A stretch of 7,812 nt of DNA from CAYRAV01 sp964422365 (GCA_964422365.1 CAYRAV010000104.1:1-7812), one strand, 5' to 3'. Shown: positions 1 through 6,953, numbered from the stretch's first letter. The notes: a model not told the origin generated them from the letters alone. Translations and numbers: made by a program.

Positions 1-749
1 CATTTTATGATGTTTGGGCAAATTTATTTCATATTCCATTTGAAAGACCAAAACTGGATGAAAATTTTCGCATTGTCAAGGAGGATTATTACAAAGAGAA
101 TGGTGGAGTTGTTATTGCAAATCCAAATGCACCAACTTCTATTTATGAAGATTTAAATTTTATTGTAGATATTTTAGAGCATAATCAGGATGTAGTTGTT
201 ATTGTAGATGAAGCATATATTGATTTTGGCGGCAGGTCTGCAATTGAATTAATTGAAAAATATGAAAATTTGCTTGTAGTACAGACATTTTCCAAATCAC
301 GTTCTATGGCTGGTATTCGGATTGGATATGCAATAGGAAATGAAAAATTAATCAAAGCAATGAATGATGTAAAATATTCTTATAACTCTTACACAATGAA
401 TCAGTTTTCACTGGCACTTGGTGTAGAGGCAGTAAAGGATGAAAGATATTTTAAACAAACAATAAATAGGATTATTCAAACAAGAGAATGGGTAAAGAAA
501 GAATTAAATGACCTTGGTTTTTCATTTCCAGATTCCAAATCAAATTTCTTGTTTGTAACACATAAGAACATTTTGGCAGAGGATATTTTTGATGCTTTGA
601 GAAAAGAGAATATCTTTGTAAGGCATTTTGATGGAGCCAGAGTACACAACTATCTTCGTATTACAATTGGAACAGAAGAAGAAATGAAGATAGTGATTGG
701 CTTTTTAAAAAAATATGTGGCACAAATCACAAATGGGTCTGGAAAATAG
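1..749 (+). CDS. hisC: Histidinol-phosphate aminotransferase, C-terminal part (5' end outside window)
   Basis: This is a fold-type I PLP-dependent aminotransferase of the HisC family. HisC converts imidazole-acetol phosphate plus glutamate to histidinol phosphate plus 2-oxoglutarate in cytosolic histidine synthesis. The reading frame is open from the window edge (codons begin at base 3) to the TAG at 747-749, giving 248 residues. The family is usually 350-370 residues, so roughly the first 100 are missing. Visible motifs are NPNAPTS (from base 120), the cofactor-contacting DEAYIDF (Asp codon 207-209, Tyr 216-218), the Schiff-base lysine in TFSKSRSMAGIRIGY (Lys codon 294-296), and the substrate-carboxylate arginine in YLRITIGT (Arg codon 657-659). 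No other his gene is visible, so it may stand alone or end an operon outside the window. Related aminotransferases such as CobD-like threonine-phosphate decarboxylases share these motifs, so the exact substrate is inferred. The fold and family are secure. Confidence 0.88.
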   Translation, partial: FYDVWANLFHIPFERPKLDENFRIVKEDYYKENGGVVIANPNAPTSIYEDLNFIVDILEHNQDVVVIVDEAYIDFGGRSAIELIEKYENLLVVQTFSKSRSMAGIRIGYAIGNEKLIKAMNDVKYSYNSYTMNQFSLALGVEAVKDERYFKQTINRIIQTREWVKKELNDLGFSFPDSKSNFLFVTHKNILAEDIFDALRKENIFVRHFDGARVHNYLRITIGTEEEMKIVIGFLKKYVAQITNGSGK

Positions 750-768
750 CATAAAAAAAGTATATAAT
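740..768 (+). promoter_or_regulatory. Probable sigma-A promoter of the response regulator gene
   Basis: A perfect -10 box TATAAT lies at 763-768. Seventeen bases upstream is TGGAAA (740-745), which matches the -35 consensus at 4 of 6 positions and overlaps the end of the aminotransferase gene. Transcription would begin near 775 and leave a leader of about 65 nt. No terminator is visible between the aminotransferase stop and this promoter, so some readthrough from upstream is also possible. Confidence 0.55.
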
Positions 769-840
769 GGGTATCAGTAACAATTGATAAATACGCAAGA
801 AGTAGTTACACAGCATCAAAAGAAGAAGGAGGATAACGGT

Positions 841-1236
841 ATGAAGATTTTAATTGCAGAGGATGATTTTGCAAGTAGAAAATTTATGTTAAGATTTTTG
901 TCGAAATATGGGGAATGTGATGTAACAGTAGATGGAATGGAAGCAGTAGATGCGTTTACAATGGCATTAGAGGCAGGGGAAGGGTATGATTTGGTTTGTC
1001 TTGATATTATGATGCCGGAACTAGATGGGTATCAGGCATTGAAAGCTATTCGTAATATTGAAAAGGAACGGGGGATTTCAGAAGAAGAAGCAAGTAAAAT
1101 TATAATGACAACTGCTTTGAATGAGGGAAGAAATGTAACAAAAGCATTTGAACTTGGATGTGTTGCTTATGCAGGAAAACCAATTGACCAAGATAAATTT
1201 GAAAATGTATTAAGAAAATTGGAATTAATTGATTAA
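841..1236 (+). CDS. Single-domain CheY-like response regulator
   Basis: This 131-residue protein consists only of a phosphoacceptor receiver domain, the size of CheY or Spo0F, with no DNA-binding output domain. Receiver landmarks are all present: the acidic pair D8/D9 (AEDD), the phosphoacceptor D55 in CLDIMMPELDGY, the switch threonine T91 in MTTA, and the conserved lysine K113 in GKP. It should accept a phosphoryl group from a histidine kinase and act by protein-protein contact in the cytosol. The start at 841 is chosen because AAGGAGG (826-832) sits 8 bases before this ATG and MKILIAEDD is the normal receiver N-terminus. The frame extends upstream to a TTG at 784, but that adds a non-homologous tail. 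No kinase or chemotaxis gene is adjacent, so it is an orphan and its partner is unknown. A promoter (740-768) and a terminator (1266-1300) suggest a monocistronic unit. Confidence 0.92.
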   Translation: MKILIAEDDFASRKFMLRFLSKYGECDVTVDGMEAVDAFTMALEAGEGYDLVCLDIMMPELDGYQALKAIRNIEKERGISEEEASKIIMTTALNEGRNVTKAFELGCVAYAGKPIDQDKFENVLRKLELID

Positions 1237-1265
1237 AAAGGGTTATGGTAATAGGAAGCACGTAG

Positions 1266-1300
1266 AAAAGACTTTGGTTGAGAAGCTAAGGTCTTTTTTT
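1266..1300 (+). terminator. Rho-independent terminator after the response regulator
   Basis: AAAAGACTTT (1266-1275) pairs with AAGGTCTTTT (1288-1297), including one T-G wobble. The stem extends inward by G1276-T1287 and G1277-C1286, leaving an 8-nt loop. The 3' arm runs directly into a tract of seven T (1294-1300). It lies 30 bases after the response regulator stop codon. Confidence 0.88.
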
Positions 1301-1368
1301 ATGGTTTAAATCACATAATAAACCAATAATTTGATTTCTCTAATACTGGTCAAAAGCCAGACATGCTT

Positions 1369-1721
1369 TAGAGTATGTTTGAATATTCATTGCCTAAATC
1401 TGCATGCCGCTTTGTGTACCCATCTGAAGGCATACTGCAATTCATGCTGCTCATTGGAGCTGGAGGGCTTTGTCCAATAAGATATGGTATTTGTTCTAAA
1501 TTCATTCATTACAGCCCGCCACACCTAATGAATTCGGAATGAATCCTGCACAAATTGTGATTTACATCTTGTAACAAGCAATATGCCCCAAAATTGCATA
1601 AATTACGTGAAAATCAAACCTGCATTCCTACAATAAGGGGTAATTTCCTATGATTCTCACTATATTATCACAGACATTTTTGGCATTTTTTGTACAATTT
1701 TTAATTTTAAAACACGCTCTA
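1369..1721. mobile_element. MITE-like element with terminal inverted repeats and TA flanks
   Basis: The left end TAGAGTATGTTTGAATATT (1369-1387) and the reverse complement of the right end, TAGAGCGTGTTTTAAAATT (1721 to 1703), match at 15 of 19 positions. If the outer TA (1369-1370 and 1720-1721) is a target duplication, the element is the 349 bases from 1371 to 1719, running GAG...CTC. TA duplication with short inverted ends is typical of IS630/Tc1-mariner-related non-autonomous elements. No transposase is encoded. The interior looks less AT-rich than the neighbouring genes and contains small dyads, for example ATTCATTA (1504-1511) with TAATGAAT (1526-1533). On the minus strand, 1387-1509 could encode a 40-residue peptide starting MNEFRTNTISYW, but no good ribosome site precedes it. 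The terminal structure is seen directly; mobility is inferred. A dispersed structured non-coding repeat is the main alternative. Confidence 0.6.
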
Positions 1722-1854
1722 GTACATTGATATCCAGCTAGAATACCAATTACTCAATATTTGTTGTACCAGATTGGATCTGAATTATTGCTTGTAGAAA
1801 TGAAAGAAAAAGTTTAAAACATCAATACATGTCTTTTGGATTAAGTTTTTTATG

Positions 1855-1921
1855 AATTAAAAATATAGTTGACATAACTTATTCTGCATGATATAATATG
1901 TAAGTAATTAAAAATATAGTT
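1855..1921. repeat. 16-bp direct repeat bracketing a promoter (candidate operator pair)
   Basis: AATTAAAAATATAGTT occurs perfectly at 1855-1870 and 1906-1921, 51 bases apart or about five helical turns. The first copy supplies the first two bases of the -35 box (1869-1874). The second lies at the predicted transcription start, just past the -10 box. Two sites on the same helix face around a promoter fit binding by a dimeric or looping regulator. No adjacent gene identifies the regulator. Confidence 0.55.
1869..1897 (+). promoter_or_regulatory. Consensus sigma-A promoter of the LRR surface-protein gene
   Basis: TTGACA (1869-1874) and TATAAT (1892-1897) are both perfect consensus hexamers separated by the optimal 17 bases. 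A TG at 1889-1890 also makes an extended -10 (TGATATAAT). Transcription should start near 1904, leaving a leader of about 340 nt before the ATG at 2243. Such a strong core promoter normally needs repression or leader-level control to be conditional, and the bracketing 16-bp repeats are the obvious candidate operators. Confidence 0.85.
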
Positions 1922-2242
1922 ATAAATTACTGATTAAAGGTGGGTGATTGATATAAATAATTTGTTCAACTAGAGTGTAAAATTATGTTGCTATTTAACT
2001 ATGCAGGGCTGATTTCGCTCTACTGCATCTCATATTGATCAATGCTATATAGTTATAAAAAATCGGTTTTTAGAAAATAAACTTGTATAGTCAGTTTTTA
2101 GTAACTGTATATAGCTGAATAGTAACAAAATTATAGTTTTAACAGGAGTTCTGGAAAATTATAAATGGCAGTTTTAAATAGTTATCAATATTTTAGTTTT
2201 AATATAAAATATAATTTTATTATCAAAGGAGAGATTCATAGA
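1904..2242 (+). promoter_or_regulatory. Long 5' leader of the LRR surface-protein gene
   Basis: About 340 transcribed bases precede the start codon. Small helices can be seen: AGTAATT/AATTACT (1903-1909 with 1925-1931) at the extreme 5' end, ATGCAG/CTGCAT enclosing a 16-nt loop near 2000-2028, and CAGTT/AACTG with outer TATA/TATA pairing (2086-2111). A short ORF (1985-2038, 17 residues, MLLFNYAGLISLYCISY) lacks a good ribosome site. I do not recognise a known riboswitch; in particular no GEMM cyclic-di-GMP signature is visible. The leader ends in AAAGGAG (2225-2231), 11 bases before the ATG. Confidence 0.5.
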
Positions 2243-5200
2243 ATGAAAAAAATTGTAAAAAAAATAGGGTGTTGTTTATTGGTTGGAAGTATGGCATTTC
2301 AGGGAATGGATACGAATACGGTTTATGTTAGGGCAGATAGTGTGCAAAATATAGACACATCAAATTATTGGAGTGGAACCACAGCTACATATAGTTTTGG
2401 AGGTGTGCAATGGGAATATTTGAAGTTGCATTACAATGGTTCAACATATAGTTCTTCTGAGTATGAGGAATATATTACCAATATGAAGGTAATATCAATT
2501 AGTGACAATGTGACAGAGATAATTATTCCAGATAAAATTAATAATTGCAAAGTAAAGGGATTAGGAGAAAATGCATTAGAAAACTTGACAAAAATAAAAA
2601 GTGTAAAAATTCCTAAAACAATTGAGAGAATTTGTAATCAGGCTTTTCAGGGATGTAGTGCTTTAACGGATGTCCAATTTGAAGATATCACAACATTAAA
2701 GGCAATTGGAGAATATGCATTTAAAGATTGTACATCTTTTCATAATAGCACTATAGTGGAAAAGCTGATTACATCTGGAAATCTGCAAAAAGGGATGTTT
2801 GAAAACTGTACTTCTCTAGAAAAAGTAACCATAGAAGGAGAGGAAGTGAAAATACCAGATTTTGCATTTTCGGGTTGTTCAAACTTAAAAGATATTGTCA
2901 TTTCTGATAATGTGAAAAGTTTAGAAATTGGAGAGGGTGGTTTTCAAAACACAGTATTACATAAAGTGGAGTTTCCATGTAAGACAAAATTAAAGAAAAA
3001 TGCTTTTTGCAGAAATTATAATCTGAACAAGGTGATTTTCAAAAACGATGCTGATATAGGCGAGTCTTGTTTTTTAGAATCTTTTGGAACTGATTTCTCT
3101 AATGTGGAAAAGTCAATTGAATTTGAAAGTGGTACAGTAAAAATTGGACTAAAAGCATTTGAAAGGTGTGCTGGACTAAGATATGTTATTTTTAATGATG
3201 AACTAATCAGTACAGATATAGCATACAAAGCATTTTGGGAAACAGGCATTTGTTCTTTAAATTTTAGAGGGAATAATGTATGTATAGAGGATGAGGGATT
3301 GTCAGGGATGGATAACTTGTCGGAACTTACTTTTTATAATACTTACACATTGTTGAAAGAAGAGCCATTCTATGGACGATACCATCCAACGAATAAAAAA
3401 ATAAATTCCAATTTAAAAAAGATTACATTTGATTGTGAAAAAGTGTGTTATGAGGGAGATGAGATTAAAGATGCATCATATACACAAAATTATGGAACTT
3501 TTTATGGACTAACTGATTTAGAAGAAGTTATTTGTGGACAAAGATGTAAAACGTTTGAATGTACATTAAAAGCTGTAGAGAAGGAAAAAAGTGATAAAGA
3601 TTGCAATGCCCTAGATACTTTCTATTTTAAAAATATATCTGTTAATCTAGATAATTTTAAAGATGAAAGAAGTGGAAAAAACACACAGTTATATGGATAT
3701 CAGGATAGTGTTGGCAGTTATGTTAATCAGATAAAAACGGATACACAGTTGTGTAATACCAGAAATCAGGCAGTTTATTATAAACCAATTAGTACAGGTC
3801 TCACGGTTATATATAATGGAGAAGATATTGTAGAGGGGAATGAGATAAATACAGATAATCTGGAAGTTTATGAAACATATAGGGATGGAACAAAATCGGA
3901 TAGAATACCATACAGCGATATGACTGCAGAGAGTGACATTGGGTATAAATACACTCATGGGGCATATCAATTAAATGGAAGAGATTTTCTAAATATAACA
4001 TATACAATTATATATGGAGATTCTAATTGCAATCTGCCTGTAAGAATTATAAAAAAGGCAGCAAATCATTTTGACATTACATACATAGGAACAGAAAAGA
4101 TAGAAGGTCAAACTGTTTCAGAGAATGATTTTGTCATATCTAATATTACTTATAATGACCAGTCTGTTGAAGAGAGTGCAGATGATGAGTTTTCTGTAAA
4201 ATTAACTGGAGCAGACCGGTTAGAAAAAGGTTCTAATACAATTCAAGTTACATATAAAGGTAAAACGATTCCATATACATTAAATGCAAAGAAAAAGGAA
4301 ATAGAAAAGTTAGATATTGTACCTGCAGATAATTCAAAAAAATTATTTGAAGGTGGTATTCTCTCAAAGCAGGATTTTATAGTGACGGCTAGATACAATA
4401 ATGGCGATATAGAAGAAAATTATACAGATTACACTTTGCAGAATACTATTGTGGAACAGGATATAACAAATGTTACATTTGTAAGTGGAGATTATACACA
4501 AAATTACCAGTATCATGGTATACCACTAAAAGTAGATCATCTTAATGTATCATATAATGATAGAGGAGTAGAAGAGAATGGAAAAGTAGATAAGAATGAT
4601 TTGAAGGTAACGGCTGTATATAATACAGGAAAAGAGGTTGTGTTAACACAAGAGGAGTATAGTTTTAAAACCTATACAATTATCGGAGGCAAGACAAATA
4701 CTGTATTTGTAATATATAATGGTGATTCTGAAGTACAGGAAGTGCCATTTAATGTAACTGGAATAATAACCAATGAGGAAAAGGAAAAAGGACAAAGCGT
4801 GGATTTGAAGCCAGCACAATCCATGATTCCAGAACCAATACACACTGCAATGCCGGAAATGCTTCAGAGTCCAGAACCAAAACAGTCTACAATGCCGGAA
4901 ATGCTTCAGAGTTCAGAACCAATACAGACTGTAATACCAGAACTTAATCAAACCGCAGAACCAGAGCAGTCTGTGGCGCTGGAAACTATTCAAAGTCCAG
5001 AACCATCACAATCCGAAAGTTTAGGAACTATTCAAAGTGAAGAACCAATACAGACCATAATGCCAGAACAAATGATTAATACAGATAATATATCAAATAC
5101 AGAAACTGTAGTTTTAGAAAAAACAAAATATACAGTTGGTGTACAGGAGAAGATAAAAATAAAATTGTGTCAGGGAACAGCTAAATCATTTCGTTCAAAA

Positions 5201-5569
5201 AATAAAAAAATTGCCACAGTAAATAAAAAAGGGATTGTTGTGGCTAAGAAAAATGGAAAAGTAAAAATTATAATAAGAGATAAGGAAAACAGAAAAACAT
5301 CATGTACCATTACAGTCAAAAAAGCACCTGAAAAAGTATATGCTTCATTTGCTAAGAAGACAATTAAAGTGAAACAATCTATTCAAGTTAAACCTAAATT
5401 TGATAAAGGATATTATAGCAATAAAATCACATATACATCAAGCAATGATAAAGTAGCAAGAGTATCATTTGAGGGTGTGGTTACAGCGAATAAGAAAGGC
5501 AAAGCAGTTATTACACTAAAAACATATAACAATAAAAAAGCAAAAGTTATAATCAATGTAAAGAAATAA
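2243..5569 (+). CDS. Secreted BspA-like leucine-rich-repeat protein with Ig-like (Big_2) domains
   Basis: This 1108-residue protein is predicted to be exported and surface-associated. In order it has: a Sec signal peptide (MKKIVKKIG, hydrophobic core, likely cut after VRA near residue 31); BspA/LRR_5-type leucine-rich repeats (about 75-440, recurring AFxxCxxLxxV units such as QAFQGCSALTDVQF and FAFSGCSNLKDIVI); three or four Ig-like beta modules (about 515-840); a Pro/Glu/Gln repeat stalk (864-947); and two lysine-rich Big_2-like domains (about 958-1108, with SKNKKIATVNKKGIV and SSNDKVARVSFEGVV). BspA-type LRRs often mediate adhesion or host-protein binding; its ligand here is unknown. There is no LPXTG motif or C-terminal membrane helix, so the very basic C-terminus may hold it to the wall by charge. 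The ATG at 2243 is preferred because AAAGGAG lies 11 bases upstream and a signal peptide follows. An in-frame ATG at 2165 would bury that signal behind 26 residues. It may be co-transcribed with the next secreted protein. Confidence 0.88.
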   Translation: MKKIVKKIGCCLLVGSMAFQGMDTNTVYVRADSVQNIDTSNYWSGTTATYSFGGVQWEYLKLHYNGSTYSSSEYEEYITNMKVISISDNVTEIIIPDKINNCKVKGLGENALENLTKIKSVKIPKTIERICNQAFQGCSALTDVQFEDITTLKAIGEYAFKDCTSFHNSTIVEKLITSGNLQKGMFENCTSLEKVTIEGEEVKIPDFAFSGCSNLKDIVISDNVKSLEIGEGGFQNTVLHKVEFPCKTKLKKNAFCRNYNLNKVIFKNDADIGESCFLESFGTDFSNVEKSIEFESGTVKIGLKAFERCAGLRYVIFNDELISTDIAYKAFWETGICSLNFRGNNVCIEDEGLSGMDNLSELTFYNTYTLLKEEPFYGRYHPTNKKINSNLKKITFDCEKVCYEGDEIKDASYTQNYGTFYGLTDLEEVICGQRCKTFECTLKAVEKEKSDKDCNALDTFYFKNISVNLDNFKDERSGKNTQLYGYQDSVGSYVNQIKTDTQLCNTRNQAVYYKPISTGLTVIYNGEDIVEGNEINTDNLEVYETYRDGTKSDRIPYSDMTAESDIGYKYTHGAYQLNGRDFLNITYTIIYGDSNCNLPVRIIKKAANHFDITYIGTEKIEGQTVSENDFVISNITYNDQSVEESADDEFSVKLTGADRLEKGSNTIQVTYKGKTIPYTLNAKKKEIEKLDIVPADNSKKLFEGGILSKQDFIVTARYNNGDIEENYTDYTLQNTIVEQDITNVTFVSGDYTQNYQYHGIPLKVDHLNVSYNDRGVEENGKVDKNDLKVTAVYNTGKEVVLTQEEYSFKTYTIIGGKTNTVFVIYNGDSEVQEVPFNVTGIITNEEKEKGQSVDLKPAQSMIPEPIHTAMPEMLQSPEPKQSTMPEMLQSSEPIQTVIPELNQTAEPEQSVALETIQSPEPSQSESLGTIQSEEPIQTIMPEQMINTDNISNTETVVLEKTKYTVGVQEKIKIKLCQGTAKSFRSKNKKIATVNKKGIVVAKKNGKVKIIIRDKENRKTSCTITVKKAPEKVYASFAKKTIKVKQSIQVKPKFDKGYYSNKITYTSSNDKVARVSFEGVVTANKKGKAVITLKTYNNKKAKVIINVKK
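4832..5083 (+). repeat. Six tandem 42-bp repeats encoding a 14-residue Pro/Glu/Gln stalk
   Basis: Units start at 4832, 4874, 4916, 4958, 5000 and 5042, with exactly 42 bases each and no indels. They encode EPIHTAMPEMLQSP, EPKQSTMPEMLQSS, EPIQTVIPELNQTA, EPEQSVALETIQSP, EPSQSESLGTIQSE and EPIQTIMPEQMINT. Units 1 and 2 are nearly identical in DNA, while later units have diverged, so expansion was probably most recent at the 5' side. The repeat sits between the Ig-like modules and the Big_2 pair, where an extended spacer would project the LRR domain outward. Copy number may vary between strains. Confidence 0.92.
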
Positions 5570-5575
5570 TAGTGA

Positions 5576-5670
5576 ATAGTTATCAGTCAAATATTCCACC
5601 ATAAGTATCAAGCATTAGATCTGCAACACTACAGTGTGGTGGATATTTGTGGCTTATTGTATAGTTATCA
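5576..5670. repeat. Stem-loop unit flanked by 10-bp direct repeats
   Basis: ATAGTTATCA occurs at 5576-5585 and again at 5661-5670. Between them, 5588-5601 pairs with 5637-5649: CAAATAT, a bulged T, then CCACCA opposite TGGTGGATATTTG, with a loop of about 31-35 nt. The layout, imperfect inverted ends plus flanking direct repeats around 75 bases, resembles a very small inserted element. No T-run follows, so it is not a convincing Rho-independent terminator. The same 10-mer also occurs at 2178-2187, so chance in AT-rich DNA remains possible. Confidence 0.4.
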
Positions 5671-5692
5671 AATGCAGGCAGGATTGCATTTG
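5669..5692. repeat. Perfect 8-bp inverted repeat in the gap between the secreted-protein genes
   Basis: CAAATGCA (5669-5676) and TGCATTTG (5685-5692) are perfect inverted copies around an 8-nt loop GGCAGGAT. No T-tract follows. It could be an RNA hairpin in a bicistronic message, for example as an mRNA-processing or stability element, or a DNA-binding dyad. Confidence 0.4.
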
Positions 5693-5772
5693 GCATGTTG
5701 CATATATGAATACATGAAAAAAGTTAGAATTTATACAGAGGAACAGGAGTTGCAGGATAGTTTCTTTTCTTA

Positions 5773-5782
5773 GAGGTGGAGG
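5773..5782 (+). promoter_or_regulatory. Ribosome-binding site with unusually long spacing
   Basis: GAGGTGGAGG (5773-5782) is the only strong Shine-Dalgarno-like sequence before the second secreted-protein gene, yet 15 bases separate it from the ATG at 5798. The frame is closed upstream by TAG at 5771-5773, and no ATG, GTG or TTG lies between. AGGA at 5792-5795 is only 2 bases from the ATG. Translation may therefore be weak or depend on the message fold. Confidence 0.5.
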
Positions 5783-5797
5783 ATAAAAGATAGGAAT

Positions 5798-6922
5798 ATG
5801 TGTAAAAAGAAAAAAATATGTCTTATGATAATTGGATTATTGACAGTGCTTAGTGGTATCATATGTGGAATAGGCAATAGAGTGGAAGCAGGACAAAAAA
5901 CATCATCAAAAACAGTAACAGTACTTGTTGATTTGAATGGAGGTAATGTAAACGGAAATACAGAGTATGCATTGATAGGGAAACCAGGAGAAAAAGTAAT
6001 CTTGACCAATCCAATATATGAAGGATACGAATTTGCAGGATATGATTGTGGTAATGGAACACTCACATTAGATAAGATATGGGTATATACTTTTGGAAAT
6101 ACCAATACAAGAATTACAGCAATATGGAAAAAGCAATCAGAAACCTTGATGGCAATTGAAACACCAACAATTACAACACAGCATGCAATTACAATAACAG
6201 AAGTGCCTGTTATATTAGAAACACCAAAGATAATAGAAGTATCTGATATAACGGAAACACCAAAAGCAACAGAACAACCTGAAATAATAGAAAATCCAGA
6301 AACAGAAGAAATGCTTGGCATGATAGAAAATTTGGAAACAGAACAAGCACCTGATACGATGGAAAAGCCACAGACAGTTACAACGCTTCTGCCTTTAAAG
6401 ACACCAATTTCTATAACTGATGCGAAAACAAAAGTATATCTGGAAAAAAGCAGTTATTATGTTGCATATAAAAGTAAAGTAAAACCAAAGATAAAAATAA
6501 CTTATAGTGACAAGGAATTAATAAAGAACAAAGATTATAAGATAGTTTTTAGAAAAAATAACCAATATGGGAGGGCACAGATTGTTATAAAAGGAATTAG
6601 AGATTATACAGGAGTGATTACAAAAAAATTTTATATATTGCCAGCAAAAACAAAAATAGAGAAGTGCAGTGTTACAATGGGAAATAAGGGGAGGATTATA
6701 AAAATTGTATGGAAAAAATTAAAAGGAATAGATGGATATCAGATATTATATTCAAAAAAGAAAAAGGGAAGTTTCAAAGAAATTTCTAAAAAATCACAGA
6801 AGCAGAACTGTGCTGCTTTTTGGTTTGGTGGAAAAGAAATTTATTACATTAAAGTTCGTCCCTATGTAATTATAGATGGAAAATATAAGTATGGAGAATC
6901 GAATATAAAAGCAATAAAATAG
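5798..6922 (+). CDS. Secreted modular protein: InlB-type repeat, Thr/Glu/Pro linker, Fn3-like C-terminus
   Basis: This 374-residue predicted extracellular protein begins with a Sec signal peptide (KKKK, hydrophobic residues 7-25, likely cut after VEA at 31). Residues 39-111 resemble an InlB B-repeat (Listeria-Bacteroides/Flg_new type), shown by VDLNGGNVNG, the NPIYEGYEFAGYD motif and a terminal ITAIWKK. Residues 112-205 form a Thr/Glu/Pro-rich linker with recurring ETPxxxE. Residues 206-282 are a beta module with the KDYKIVFRKNNQYGRAQIVIKG and YTGVITKKF motifs common in Clostridia surface proteins. Residues 286-374 resemble fibronectin type III (IVWKKLKGIDGYQILYS, then YYIKVRPYV). There is no catalytic signature, LPXTG motif or membrane anchor, and the C-terminal half is strongly lysine-rich, as in the neighbouring LRR protein. 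It lies 228 bases downstream of that gene in the same direction and may share its transcript. A role in adhesion or wall association is inferred; no specific function is recognisable. Confidence 0.83.
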   Translation: MCKKKKICLMIIGLLTVLSGIICGIGNRVEAGQKTSSKTVTVLVDLNGGNVNGNTEYALIGKPGEKVILTNPIYEGYEFAGYDCGNGTLTLDKIWVYTFGNTNTRITAIWKKQSETLMAIETPTITTQHAITITEVPVILETPKIIEVSDITETPKATEQPEIIENPETEEMLGMIENLETEQAPDTMEKPQTVTTLLPLKTPISITDAKTKVYLEKSSYYVAYKSKVKPKIKITYSDKELIKNKDYKIVFRKNNQYGRAQIVIKGIRDYTGVITKKFYILPAKTKIEKCSVTMGNKGRIIKIVWKKLKGIDGYQILYSKKKKGSFKEISKKSQKQNCAAFWFGGKEIYYIKVRPYVIIDGKYKYGESNIKAIK

Positions 6923-6953
6923 GTAATTGCGAAATTCCAGGTAACCTTAATTT

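Noticed and set aside
784..840. TTG start for the response regulator
   Set aside because: The ATG at 841 has an ideal AAGGAGG 8 bases upstream and gives the standard receiver N-terminus.
1387..1509. Minus-strand 40-residue ORF inside the element at 1369-1721
   Set aside because: It has no convincing ribosome site, its stop overlaps the left inverted repeat, and its composition is unlike the genes here. It is noted within the element rather than called as a gene.
2165..2242. Upstream in-frame ATG giving a 26-residue N-terminal extension to the LRR protein
   Set aside because: It would bury the signal peptide. The ATG at 2243 has AAAGGAG at a good distance and is followed directly by a classic signal sequence.
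1904..2242. Cyclic-di-GMP (GEMM) riboswitch in the surface-protein leader
   Set aside because: This class often controls Clostridia surface proteins, but its conserved core sequences were not found by eye.
4832..5083. CRISPR-like periodic array
   Set aside because: The 42-bp period is in frame and continuous with no spacers, and it encodes a clear 14-residue protein repeat.
5770..6321. Long minus-strand open frame of 183 codons
   Set aside because: It is the antisense shadow of the Thr/Glu/Pro-rich secreted-protein gene. Its repetitive Val/Ile/Ser product mirrors the sense repeats, and the sense strand has a signal peptide and recognisable domains.
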